From contig DIGJ01000024.1 of NCBI GenBank assembly GCA_002419585.1, forward strand, positions 62,001 through 126,000: 64,000 nucleotides of DNA, in the 5' to 3' direction. Shown here piece after piece: positions 27,455 to 35,469 of the stretch; positions within the stretch are counted from its first letter, which is position 1; the number at the start of each line of letters is the position of its first letter. The notes below the pieces were generated by a model, which searched no databases, was not told where the DNA came from, and saw only the letters and a list, made by a program, of their open reading frames with translations. Made by a program: the position numbers and the translations under genes. The DNA comes from Lachnoclostridium sp. UBA5725 (lineage in GTDB: Bacteria > Bacillota > Clostridia > Lachnospirales > Lachnospiraceae).

Positions 27455-28279
27455 TCACTTAAAAAACTTTATGATAAAGGTAGCACCTTTTCCTTTTCCG
27501 CCACCATCAATTTCAATATCACCGTTTTGACTTCTTACAATTGAAAGTGCAAGTGACAGGCCTATACCGTAACCATTCTCGCTTTGCGAGTATTCGAAGC
27601 GTTTAAAAAGATTGGCATATGTTTCCTTCGGAATTCCTTTACCGCTATCCGTAACAGAAATCCATCTATAGATTGGGTTGATACCACTATTAACGTAGAT
27701 CTTACTATTTATGGGTGAATATTCGGAGGCGTTTTTGATCACATTTGCTATTGCCTCCGCTGTCCAGCGCTTATCGCAAACTAAATCAATGTCATTTAAT
27801 AATTCAACGGTCTGATTTTTCACATCCAATAAAATCTCCAATGGCTGTACGGCTGTCTTTACTAATTCGCCTGCTGAGATTGTCACCATGGAAAAATCTA
27901 CTGCACCAGAGTCAAGTCTCGCCATCTTAAGTAGTGTGTTAACAAGCCAGTCCATACGAGCGAGAATGATTTTTATATTTCCTGTAAATTCAGCCTGCTT
28001 GTCAGGCGGTGCAGTATCCAGTAAATCTGCCATAATCATCATAGAAGTGATGGGGGTTTTTAATTGATGCGTTATATCTTCCAGATATTCCGTCAACATA
28101 TTTCGTTCCATCTGAGCAGAATTCATCTGCTCGTTTTTTATGTTAACAAGCGTGTTGATGTCGTTTTTTAAGATGCTAAATGCACCCTCTCGGTTATCAC
28201 GAAAATCAACGTTTTTTCCATTAATAGCCTTGCGAATATTGTCCGACAACGTAGTGATTTCTCTCTTTTTAATCAACAC
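27455..28279 (-). CDS. BceS-like histidine kinase lacking membrane helices
   Basis: A 274-residue kinase. A short dimerisation region is followed by H71 in EYLEDITHQLKTPITSM, the N box NVIKNASEYSP, G1 DSGKGIP and G2 GYGIGLSLAL. Related BceS-type kinases are about 330 residues with two N-terminal helices; here they are absent and the reading frame begins inside the regulator gene. The start chosen is GTG at 28279, overlapping the regulator stop, with AGGGGG ten bases upstream; TTG at 28276 is an alternative. The catalytic core looks intact, so the protein may be soluble or recruited by the permease. Confidence 0.8.
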   Translation of the reverse strand: MLIKKREITTLSDNIRKAINGKNVDFRDNREGAFSILKNDINTLVNIKNEQMNSAQMERNMLTEYLEDITHQLKTPITSMMIMADLLDTAPPDKQAEFTGNIKIILARMDWLVNTLLKMARLDSGAVDFSMVTISAGELVKTAVQPLEILLDVKNQTVELLNDIDLVCDKRWTAEAIANVIKNASEYSPINSKIYVNSGINPIYRWISVTDSGKGIPKETYANLFKRFEYSQSENGYGIGLSLALSIVRSQNGDIEIDGGGKGKGATFIIKFFK

Positions 28280-28937
28280 GATATCCAATCCCCCTAACCG
28301 TTTCAATCTTTACCGCATTTCCAAGTTTTTCACGTAGTCGCTTAACGTAGACCGTTAATGTGTTGTCCTCTACAAAATTTTGTCCATAGTCCCAAATATT
28401 CTCCAATATTTGCGCGCGGGTAAGAAGTCGTGACTTATTCGAAGCAAAAATCAGGAGCAGGCGATATTCAAGAGCCGTTAAGTCAACCGGTTCAGTTCCA
28501 ATAAATACCTTTCCAGCTGTTGTATCAATAGTTACGTTCCCAATGGATAAAAGCTCCGATTTACCTGCTCCACAGCTTGTATTTAGAGTTCTCTTTACTC
28601 GGGCCAATAACTCACGCAGCCTAAAGGGTTTTGTAATATAATCATCTGCTCCCATTTCAAAGGCTCGGACAATTTTATTTTCGTCGTCCACAATAGTCAA
28701 AAAAATAATTGCAGTATTTGTATTCTTAAGCTTTTGGCTAATATCAAAGCCTGTTCCATCCGGTAGCTGCATATCAAGTATGGCTAAATCAAATTGCTCT
28801 GTTTGTATTGTATTATATGCTGTAATTATATCCTTACAGTGTATCGGTTCATATCCCTCGTTCTCCAACGCATAAACCAACCCCGACGCAATCATAAGAT
28901 CATCTTCAACTAATAAAATTCGTTTTATTGTAATCAC
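28269..28937 (-). CDS. OmpR-family response regulator of the Bce-like module
   Basis: A response regulator of about 222 residues with an N-terminal receiver (LLVEDDLMIAS, phosphoacceptor D55 in LAILDMQLPDG, and the K in DDYITKPFRLRELLARV) and a C-terminal winged helix (about 125-220) ending TVRGIGYRVD. It belongs with the kinase that overlaps its 3' end and with the ABC genes downstream. The start is uncertain: GTG at 28937 gives the usual length but AGAAGGGG lies almost next to it, and the open frame extends to a TTG at 29012. Confidence 0.82.
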   Translation of the reverse strand: MITIKRILLVEDDLMIASGLVYALENEGYEPIHCKDIITAYNTIQTEQFDLAILDMQLPDGTGFDISQKLKNTNTAIIFLTIVDDENKIVRAFEMGADDYITKPFRLRELLARVKRTLNTSCGAGKSELLSIGNVTIDTTAGKVFIGTEPVDLTALEYRLLLIFASNKSRLLTRAQILENIWDYGQNFVEDNTLTVYVKRLREKLGNAVKIETVRGIGYRVD

Positions 28938-29193
28938 ACCCCTTCTACTTGATTTATTACTTGAGGATACAAGCAACACAATTAGCTTAGCATATTTTTG
29001 TCGTTCTCTCAATGCAAAAAAGGCATTGAATTACGGGATATTGTATTGAACGATAAGAATTATTTCAATTTCAAAATTCCCATCTTGGAACACGAATTGT
29101 ATGCACATTCGCATTGAAAGATTCCCCCAAATAAGCTATCATGAAAGTAACGGATCCAAACATAGAAAACAGCTTTGATATGGAGGTACCAGT

Positions 29194-31620
29194 GTGAAAG
29201 AGTATGTGAAAAAGACAGTTCTTTTTATTATTCCGGTTCTCCTTCTACTTTTACTACCGATAAACTCCAGCGCATATAATATGAAAGAGCAAAAAAATAT
29301 CCTTGTACTCAATTCGTATAATGAAGATATGGATTGGACAAGGGGGCTGACCGCTGGAATTACCGACAAAGTCAGACAAAATGAAGATAATATTTTTCTG
29401 AGCTTTGAATACATGGATTGGAAGAATTATCCCACACAGGATAATCTTGATTTTCTCCATGATTATTACAGTTTAAAGTATGAAGAAAAGACTTTTGATG
29501 TTGTCATTGTGAGCGATGATATGGCGTTATTGTTTGCATTAAAAAACCGGGATGAAATATTTCATGGAAGCCCAATCGTTTTTTGTGGCGTGAATGAAAA
29601 GTCGCTTTCTAACCTAGATTCTTCTTATGACAACTACACCGGTGTCATCGAGGTAGCAGATCCAACGGAAACCATCAAGATGGCAAAGCATATCAACCCG
29701 TCATTAAGTAAGATTTATTTGATTTATGATAATTTTGAAAGTGGTATTACCACAGCGAATATGTTCAAGGAGAAGATTGATGCTTTAAATATGGGTTATA
29801 AGATAATTTCCTTGAATCAGCTGGGATTTCATGACCTTTTAACACAACTCAGTGTACTGGATGATCAGAGTATCGTTCTGTATGCAACGTATAACAGCGA
29901 TGGAAAAGGTAATATTATTGAATATAATATAGGACTAAAACAAATCTGCGAATACAGCCGTGTGCCGGTATATCATCAGTATATGTTTGGACTAGCTGAT
30001 GGTGCTTTTGGGGGGAATCTGACAAGCCCAGATCAATATGGAGAATATGCAGCAGAACTGGCGATTCGGATCATAAATGGAGAACGTGCCGATGATATTT
30101 CTATCGTATCTCCTGATGTTGCTAAAAAAGTAGTAAACTACGACCAATTAATAAAACTAGGAATTCCTCTGGATGCGATTCCAGAAGACGTAGAGCTCAT
30201 AAATAAACCATTTTCCTTTTTTGAGACATATAAAATGCTTGTAGAAGTGGTAACTATCATCATTGCATTTTTAATTATTCTGGTTATTCTGTTGCTTATT
30301 CATAATAGAAAGATGCGGAAAATGAAGAAAAAAAATACATATCTTGCGATGCATGATGTGTTGACGGGATTACCAAATCGCCGATCTCTCTATGAGGATG
30401 AGACAAAACTTCAGGTGGAAGGACTGAAGAATTATTCTGCACTCTTATTCCTTGATCTGGATAATTTTAAATATATTAACGATACTATGGGCCATGAATT
30501 TGGGGATGAATTTATTTGTGAAGTCAGCAAACGATTATTAAAGAATATGCGAGAGAACTTTAAGATTTACCGTTTGGGTGGAGATGAGTTCGTCATTCTG
30601 ATGTTACAGGTCTCAACCTCTCATGAAGTAAACGACTTTGTGAATCTTATATTAGAAGATATGAAGAGCGAATTTGTAGTTTTAGGAAGCAGTCTGAAAA
30701 TAAGTGCAAGTATTGGTGTGGCTCTTTATCCAGAACATGGAGTGACTGTGGAAGAACTCATAAAATTCGCAGACATTGCCATGTATAAAGCAAAAGAAGG
30801 TGGAAAAAATCGGAGTGTCATATATGAAAAAACAATGAATCAGGATTTTACAGATCGGATGATAATCGAAAGGCACTTGAACTTTGCTATTGAGAATAAA
30901 GAATTTGAGGTCTATTATCAGCCGCAAATCAAGGTGGAAACCCAGAAAGTAACTGGACTGGAAGCGCTTCTTCGCTGGAATAACAAAGAGCTTGGTACGG
31001 TGCCTCCACTTCGATTTATTGAGATTGCAGAAATCACAAGATTAATTATACCTATTGGAGACTGGGTATTTCACCAAGCATGCATGTTTGCAAAAAAACT
31101 TCAGGAGTCCCGTCATGCTGATGTTAGCATATCAGTAAATATTTCTGTTATCCAAATCTTGCAGACAGATTTTACACAGAAAATATTAGATACGCTGAAA
31201 GATTATGATTTGAATCCTGACTGTCTGGAATTAGAAATAACAGAAACCGTTATGGCGGAATCCATAGATGTTATTCTCAGTAAACTTCAGTATTTAAGTG
31301 ATCATGGAATTCGCATTGCACTGGATGATTTCGGAAAAGGATATTCTTCGCTCAATTATCTTATACAGCTCCCAATAAAGACACTTAAAATCGACAAGAG
31401 CTTCATTGATAATATTTCTACGGACAAAGACTTCGAAGGAATCGTATCGCACATTATTAATATGGGAAAATCACTTGGAATGTCCATCATCGCCGAAGGC
31501 GTGGAAAAGGAAGAACAACTGAATTACCTGAGAAAATATAATTGTGAAACCATCCAGGGTTATTATTTTTCACCACCACTTTCACAGGAAGATGTGATGA
31601 CTTTCCTTGAAAATAAGTAA
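29194..31620 (+). CDS. Periplasmic-binding-domain GGDEF-EAL protein
   Basis: An 808-residue membrane protein for cyclic di-GMP turnover. A signal anchor (7-26) is followed by an ABC-type substrate-binding domain outside the cell (about 30-335, related to ABC_sub_bind), a helix at about 350-372, a GGDEF domain with an intact motif GGDEF at about 462-466 and a downstream EAL domain (EALLRW at about 590, DDFGKGYSSL, ETVM). Both domains look catalytically complete, so the net direction of turnover is open. GTG at 29194 has GGAGG seven bases upstream. The outer domain suggests that a small ligand controls c-di-GMP levels. Confidence 0.86.
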   Translation: MKEYVKKTVLFIIPVLLLLLLPINSSAYNMKEQKNILVLNSYNEDMDWTRGLTAGITDKVRQNEDNIFLSFEYMDWKNYPTQDNLDFLHDYYSLKYEEKTFDVVIVSDDMALLFALKNRDEIFHGSPIVFCGVNEKSLSNLDSSYDNYTGVIEVADPTETIKMAKHINPSLSKIYLIYDNFESGITTANMFKEKIDALNMGYKIISLNQLGFHDLLTQLSVLDDQSIVLYATYNSDGKGNIIEYNIGLKQICEYSRVPVYHQYMFGLADGAFGGNLTSPDQYGEYAAELAIRIINGERADDISIVSPDVAKKVVNYDQLIKLGIPLDAIPEDVELINKPFSFFETYKMLVEVVTIIIAFLIILVILLLIHNRKMRKMKKKNTYLAMHDVLTGLPNRRSLYEDETKLQVEGLKNYSALLFLDLDNFKYINDTMGHEFGDEFICEVSKRLLKNMRENFKIYRLGGDEFVILMLQVSTSHEVNDFVNLILEDMKSEFVVLGSSLKISASIGVALYPEHGVTVEELIKFADIAMYKAKEGGKNRSVIYEKTMNQDFTDRMIIERHLNFAIENKEFEVYYQPQIKVETQKVTGLEALLRWNNKELGTVPPLRFIEIAEITRLIIPIGDWVFHQACMFAKKLQESRHADVSISVNISVIQILQTDFTQKILDTLKDYDLNPDCLELEITETVMAESIDVILSKLQYLSDHGIRIALDDFGKGYSSLNYLIQLPIKTLKIDKSFIDNISTDKDFEGIVSHIINMGKSLGMSIIAEGVEKEEQLNYLRKYNCETIQGYYFSPPLSQEDVMTFLENK

Positions 31621-31635
31621 ATTTATTTGTATCAC

Positions 31636-31685
31636 AGAGCCTTTTTTGCAAGTTACAAAATTTGCAGGAAGGCTTTCTCTTTTTC
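31636..31685 (+). terminator. Terminator of the GGDEF-EAL gene
   Basis: An imperfect hairpin AGAGCCTTTTTTGCAA / TTGCAGGAAGGCTTTCT followed by CTTTTTC, beginning about 15 bases after the stop codon. Confidence 0.5.
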
Positions 31686-31715
31686 ACTATTCTTTTAAAC
31701 CTACACATCAAAAAA
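31667..31715. repeat. Dispersed short repeat, copy 1
   Basis: This sequence shares a 40-base core with 33975-34017: GGAAGGCTTTCT, a T-rich stretch, CTATTCTTTT and ACACATCAAAAAA. The copies differ by a few bases and a 4- to 6-base insertion. Both lie at the 3' end of a gene. Confidence 0.65.
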
Positions 31716-31904
31716 TCTTTCCATTCCAACGTATCATGATTATTTTTATTATACTTTAATACTTCTTCAGAGTTATCAAACCAAAATGAATTTTTCATGC
31801 TAGTATGCGATAACCTGCTATTAATTGTATAACAGCGCCCGCTACCTTTTATTCCTTTTGAAACTAGTAATTCATTAATTGATTCACATATTTTCAACTC
31901 CTAA
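31716..31904. other. Gap after the GGDEF-EAL gene, no accepted gene
   Basis: The stretch 31621-32038 holds the terminators and repeat listed here. Between them, on the minus strand, lies a TTG-started reading frame (from 31897, MKICESINELLVSKGIKGSG at its start) with basic stretches. Beyond about 90 residues it runs antisense into the EAL gene. It may be a decayed gene fragment; no family is recognised. Confidence 0.3.
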
Positions 31905-31934
31905 TAAAAAAAGAGTCCAAAAAATTCCGACTCT
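31905..31934 (-). terminator. Distal minus-strand terminator
   Basis: Minus-strand hairpin AGAGTC / GACTCT with an 11-base loop, followed by a run of seven T. It lies beyond the terminator at 31963, as a back-up or as the terminator of the doubtful ORF between them. Confidence 0.6.
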
Positions 31935-31962
31935 CTCTTCACCAAAATCATCTTATTCCAAC

Positions 31963-31989
31963 AAAAAAGAAAGCCAGAGCTGGCTTTCT
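31963..31989 (-). terminator. Terminator of the SPFH/zinc-ribbon operon
   Basis: Minus-strand hairpin AGAAAGCCA / TGGCTTTCT with a GCTC loop and a run of six T, 50 bases past the stop at 32039. Confidence 0.8.
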
Positions 31990-32038
31990 CTCTTTGATTA
32001 CAGAATAATAAAAAGTGCTATATTTTTAGAAATACATT

Positions 32039-32383
32039 TTAAAGTAGCGTTCCACAACTGTCACATTTTCCTTTACCATTTTTTAAGGTTACAAGAGTTC
32101 CACAGTTGACACATTCCACAACTTTTTCATCTGGTGCAATCATGCCACCAATACTGCTTGAAACCTTATTATCCTGGTTCTTCATAACGCCTGCAAACAA
32201 TCCAAGAATGCTATCAACGATATGCTTCATAATTCCTCGAAGTTCTAAAATGGAGCCAATGGCTAATAGGATAATAAAAGCAATTACACTACTATACCAC
32301 TTTCCACCTAAGATATTTGATAAAAGTGGGAATAAAATTACAACATAGATTATAAAACGGACTAAAACTCTTAAAATTTTCAT
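32039..32383 (-). CDS. Small membrane protein with C-terminal zinc ribbon
   Basis: A 114-residue protein with two hydrophobic helices near residues 5-25 and 33-50 and a final treble-clef zinc ribbon: CVNCG then CDSCG. It follows the SPFH gene after 41 bases and shares its terminator, so the pair is probably cotranscribed. The shared zinc-ribbon design suggests that they act together at the membrane. No named family is recognised. Confidence 0.7.
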   Translation of the reverse strand: MKILRVLVRFIIYVVILFPLLSNILGGKWYSSVIAFIILLAIGSILELRGIMKHIVDSILGLFAGVMKNQDNKVSSSIGGMIAPDEKVVECVNCGTLVTLKNGKGKCDSCGTLL

Positions 32384-32424
32384 CTCAATTCCTTCTTTCT
32401 ATTTTCATAAAAAACTACAGTTTC

Positions 32425-33735
32425 TCACATTGGAACACCACATTCTGGACAGAACTTTATAGCAGAAGATGGTACAAAGCCACAGGCAGGACATTTTTTT
32501 GGAGCTCCCAATGGAGAGTTACATTTTTCGCAGTTTTGTGCATCATCTTTATTGTCAGTACCGCATTCCTTGCAAAAATTCATTTTCTTACCGCATTCTG
32601 GACAGAACTTTTTTTCATCTATAATTTCCGTTTTACAGGATGCACATACTTTTTTTACTAAGTATCCACATTCAGGACAAAACTTTGGGGTGTCTTGATA
32701 AGTCGCACTGCACTTCGGACAGGTGGAAGTTTTTTTGTCGGTAGTAGGTGTTGTAGCCATTTGCGTGAAGATATTCTCAGCAACGATACCCATACGATTC
32801 CCGACTACGCTTCCAGCTGCGACACCAACGCCTAATCCTACCGGACCACCTACGGCAAGACCTTCATTGCTTGCAGCTTTATCCATCACATCAAATTGTC
32901 GCGTTTTATCATAGGTGGTTCCAAGATTACCTAATCGTTCAGCTTCAGCCTGGCTTACTCTGGAAATACGATTTGCTTCCATTTCAATATCAAAACTTTT
33001 GCTTTCAAGCCTTTTATATAATGCCCAGGAATCATCTTCGAGAACATTGAAGCCCTTTACATAACAGCCTTCTATACTAAGACCATATGGAAGTAGTTCA
33101 TCCTGCATTCTTTCCTTTAATGGCTGTTCAATAATACTAACACTTTGCTGCAATTGTACAAAACCAGCATTATTTGCCATCATGTATTCGCCGATTGTCT
33201 TTTGTAGCTTGGAAATCATCATGCCACGCATTGCTTCTTTAAAGTTCTCAATGGTAAAGACACGTCCCTGCCCTGCCATTTCAACAAACAACTTCTTTGA
33301 ATCTGTAATACGAAGACTAATGGAACCATTACATCTGACTTTAATGACCAATGGACGTCCGAATTTATTATCCTCCATCGATAACGGAGTAGGAGTACCC
33401 CAGGCTACATCCATTACAACGGCCTTGTTCACAAACCAGATTTCGGCTCTATTTGGAGAAGAGCCACCGTAGGCTAGCATTAATAATTGTTTGGCAATCG
33501 GAATATTATCCGTTTCAAGATCATAGGATCCAGGACCAAACACAGCATCAATTACACCATTTTGTACAAATAAAGCTTCTTGTGAAGGACCTACAATCAA
33601 CCGCGACCCCTTAATGATTGCGATTTTGTCATACTTGTAGAACATTTCATTTGATTGACCACTAATCTGTGGATTGGTAACTACGTCTGGAAGATTGTCT
33701 ACTATTGTCTTTTTTACATTGTCAAGAAATCCCAT
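32425..33735 (-). CDS. SPFH (band 7)-domain protein with C-terminal zinc ribbons
   Basis: A 436-residue protein resembling YdjI-like and virion core-type SPFH proteins. Residues 15-300 form the SPFH domain (IIKGSRLIVGPSQEALFVQNG, MVDAVFGPG-like region, and QSVSIIEQPLKERMQDELLPYGL), followed by a helical EANRISRVSQAEAERLG stretch, a glycine-rich linker (around 310-330) and four or five zinc ribbons with CPKC, CPECG, CASCK, CKECG, CEKC and CPACG pairs. ATG 33735 has AAGGAGAG six bases upstream; the longer frame to 33774 is less likely. Relatives scaffold membrane domains in bacteria, but no specific function is known here. Confidence 0.8.
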   Translation of the reverse strand: MGFLDNVKKTIVDNLPDVVTNPQISGQSNEMFYKYDKIAIIKGSRLIVGPSQEALFVQNGVIDAVFGPGSYDLETDNIPIAKQLLMLAYGGSSPNRAEIWFVNKAVVMDVAWGTPTPLSMEDNKFGRPLVIKVRCNGSISLRITDSKKLFVEMAGQGRVFTIENFKEAMRGMMISKLQKTIGEYMMANNAGFVQLQQSVSIIEQPLKERMQDELLPYGLSIEGCYVKGFNVLEDDSWALYKRLESKSFDIEMEANRISRVSQAEAERLGNLGTTYDKTRQFDVMDKAASNEGLAVGGPVGLGVGVAAGSVVGNRMGIVAENIFTQMATTPTTDKKTSTCPKCSATYQDTPKFCPECGYLVKKVCASCKTEIIDEKKFCPECGKKMNFCKECGTDNKDDAQNCEKCNSPLGAPKKCPACGFVPSSAIKFCPECGVPM

Positions 33736-33831
33736 GTTGCTCTCCTTATACACCCTTTTTTGTCCCAACCCCACGTGTTTTTATTAGCGTCAATAATCAC
33801 AATTTCACGAAGAATTAAGATTGTTACTCAC

Positions 33832-33861
33832 ATTGTAACATTATTTATTACCACCTTTCAA
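33832..33861 (-). promoter_or_regulatory. Probable promoter of the SPFH operon
   Basis: Minus strand: TTGAAA (33856-33861), 18-base spacer, TACAAT (33832-33837) with TGT before it. A dyad TGTTAC / GTAACA (33822-33827 and 33835-33840) overlaps the -10 box and could be an operator. The region between 33736 and 34011 otherwise holds only the dispersed repeat. Confidence 0.45.
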
Positions 33862-33974
33862 CCATTTTCGATAAATTAGTGATTGCAACTTTGGAACAAA
33901 TATACTAAATAAACTCTGCAAGTTATCCACAGAACAACATTCAATTTTATATGTGATAATGAATATTTCGAATA

Positions 33975-34017
33975 GGAAGGCTTTCTTTTTCGCTATTCTT
34001 TTTTACACATCAAAAAA
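33975..34017. repeat. Dispersed short repeat, copy 2
   Basis: The partner of 31667-31715; it ends in the run of seven A that forms the T-run of the tuf terminator. Confidence 0.65.
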
Positions 34018-34046
34018 ACGCAATCCCTTATAAATAAGGGATTGCG
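34012..34046 (-). terminator. Terminator of tuf
   Basis: Minus-strand perfect hairpin CGCAATCCCTT / AAGGGATTGCG with a 6-base loop and TTTTTTT, 49 bases past the tuf stop. Confidence 0.9.
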
Positions 34047-34094
34047 GCATAAGTTCATGATACGATATCATCCATGAATTCTTAAGAATTCTAT

Positions 34095-35288
34095 TTACTC
34101 AACGATTGTAGCAACACGTCCTGAACCAACAGTACGTCCACCTTCACGGATAGCGAAAGTTAAACCTTGCTCCATAGCGATTGGGTGAATTAATTCGATG
34201 GTCATTTCGATGTTATCGCCAGGCATACACATTTCTGTGCCAGCTGGTAAGTTACAAACACCTGTGATGTCTGTTGTTCTGAAATAGAACTGTGGTCTAT
34301 AGTTATTAAAGAAAGGAGTATGACGTCCACCTTCATCTTTTGTTAATACATAAACCTGAGCTGTAAATTTCTTGTGGCATTTAACGCTACCTGGTTTAGC
34401 AAGTACCTGTCCTCTTTCGATATCTGTTCTTTGAACACCACGAAGAAGTGCACCGATGTTATCACCAGCTTGAGCTTCGTCAAGAAGTTTACGGAACATT
34501 TCGATACCAGTAACAACAACTTTACGGGATTCTTCTTTAACTCCGATGATTTCAACTTCTTCAGATACTTTAAGAACACCACGCTCTACTCTACCAGTTG
34601 CAACTGTACCACGTCCTGTGATAGAGAATACATCTTCGATAGGCATTAAGAAAGGTTGATCTGTAGCACGAACTGGATCTGGAATCCATGTATCAACTGC
34701 ATTCATTAATTCCATGATTTTGTCGCCCCATTCGCTGCTTGGATCTTCAAGAGCTTTAAGAGCAGAACCCTGGATAACTGGAGTGTCATCGCCTGGGAAT
34801 TCATATTCTGTTAATAAGTCTCTGATTTCCATTTCTACTAATTCAAGTAACTCGGAATCATCAACCATATCACATTTGTTCATGAATACTACGATATAAG
34901 GAACACCTACCTGACGGGATAATAAGATGTGCTCTTTTGTCTGAGCCATAACACCATCAGTAGCAGCAACAACGAGGATAGCACCATCCATCTGAGCTGC
35001 ACCAGTGATCATGTTCTTTACATAATCAGCATGTCCAGGACAGTCAACGTGTGCGTAATGTCTAGCATCTGTTGAGTACTCAACGTGTGCTGTAGAGATT
35101 GTGATACCACGTTCTCTTTCTTCTGGAGCTTTATCGATGTTAGCAAAATCAACTGCTGCGTTACCAGCAACTCTTTCACTTAAAGTTTTTGTGATAGCTG
35201 CTGTTAATGTTGTTTTACCATGGTCAACGTGACCGATTGTTCCAATATTACAATGTGGTTTTGATCTTTCAAACTTAGCTTTAGCCAT
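34095..35288 (-). CDS. tuf: Elongation factor Tu
   Basis: A full-length EF-Tu of 397 residues, the GTPase that delivers aminoacyl-tRNA to the ribosome. G1 GHVDHGKTT, the effector region RGITISTAHVEYS, G3 DCPGHADY, G4 NKCD and SALK are all intact, followed by complete domains 2 and 3 ending in GGRTVGSGRVATIVE. AAAGGAGG lies upstream of ATG. Its own strong promoter (35421-35449) lies between fusA and tuf, so it is expressed separately or in addition to the str operon. Confidence 0.98.
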   Translation of the reverse strand: MAKAKFERSKPHCNIGTIGHVDHGKTTLTAAITKTLSERVAGNAAVDFANIDKAPEERERGITISTAHVEYSTDARHYAHVDCPGHADYVKNMITGAAQMDGAILVVAATDGVMAQTKEHILLSRQVGVPYIVVFMNKCDMVDDSELLELVEMEIRDLLTEYEFPGDDTPVIQGSALKALEDPSSEWGDKIMELMNAVDTWIPDPVRATDQPFLMPIEDVFSITGRGTVATGRVERGVLKVSEEVEIIGVKEESRKVVVTGIEMFRKLLDEAQAGDNIGALLRGVQRTDIERGQVLAKPGSVKCHKKFTAQVYVLTKDEGGRHTPFFNNYRPQFYFRTTDITGVCNLPAGTEMCMPGDNIEMTIELIHPIAMEQGLTFAIREGGRTVGSGRVATIVE

Positions 35289-35380
35289 TTTAAAAAGTCC
35301 TCCTTTAAAATATGTGCCTCATAGGCTTTTTGCCCGGGCATTTTCTTTTCTTTTTTCCCCTCAATAGAGGTTTTTATGTT

Positions 35381-35408
35381 GCGATACTCCCTATTTAGAG
35401 AGTATCGC
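35381..35408 (-). promoter_or_regulatory. Hairpin in the tuf leader
   Basis: An 11-base-pair stem GCGATACTC (35381-35389) / GAGTATCGC (35400-35408), extended past one mismatch by two more pairs. No T-run follows on either strand, so it is not a terminator. It lies 13 bases after the tuf -10 box, at the very start of the transcript, where it may protect the mRNA 5' end. Confidence 0.55.
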
Positions 35409-35420
35409 CATATATGCCTA

Positions 35421-35449
35421 ATTATATTTCAAATTAGCAAATTTTTCAA
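35421..35449 (-). promoter_or_regulatory. Strong sigma-A promoter of tuf
   Basis: Minus strand: TTGAAA (35444-35449), 17-base spacer, TATAAT (35421-35426). It starts in the 181-base gap between fusA and tuf. Confidence 0.75.
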
Positions 35450-35469
35450 GCAATTTTTACAGTTTACAA

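Noticed and set aside
31487..31897. Minus-strand 136-codon frame after the GGDEF-EAL gene
   Set aside because: Its last third is antisense to the EAL domain, its TTG start is too close to the candidate ribosome site, and no family is recognised. Kept only as a possible decayed fragment.
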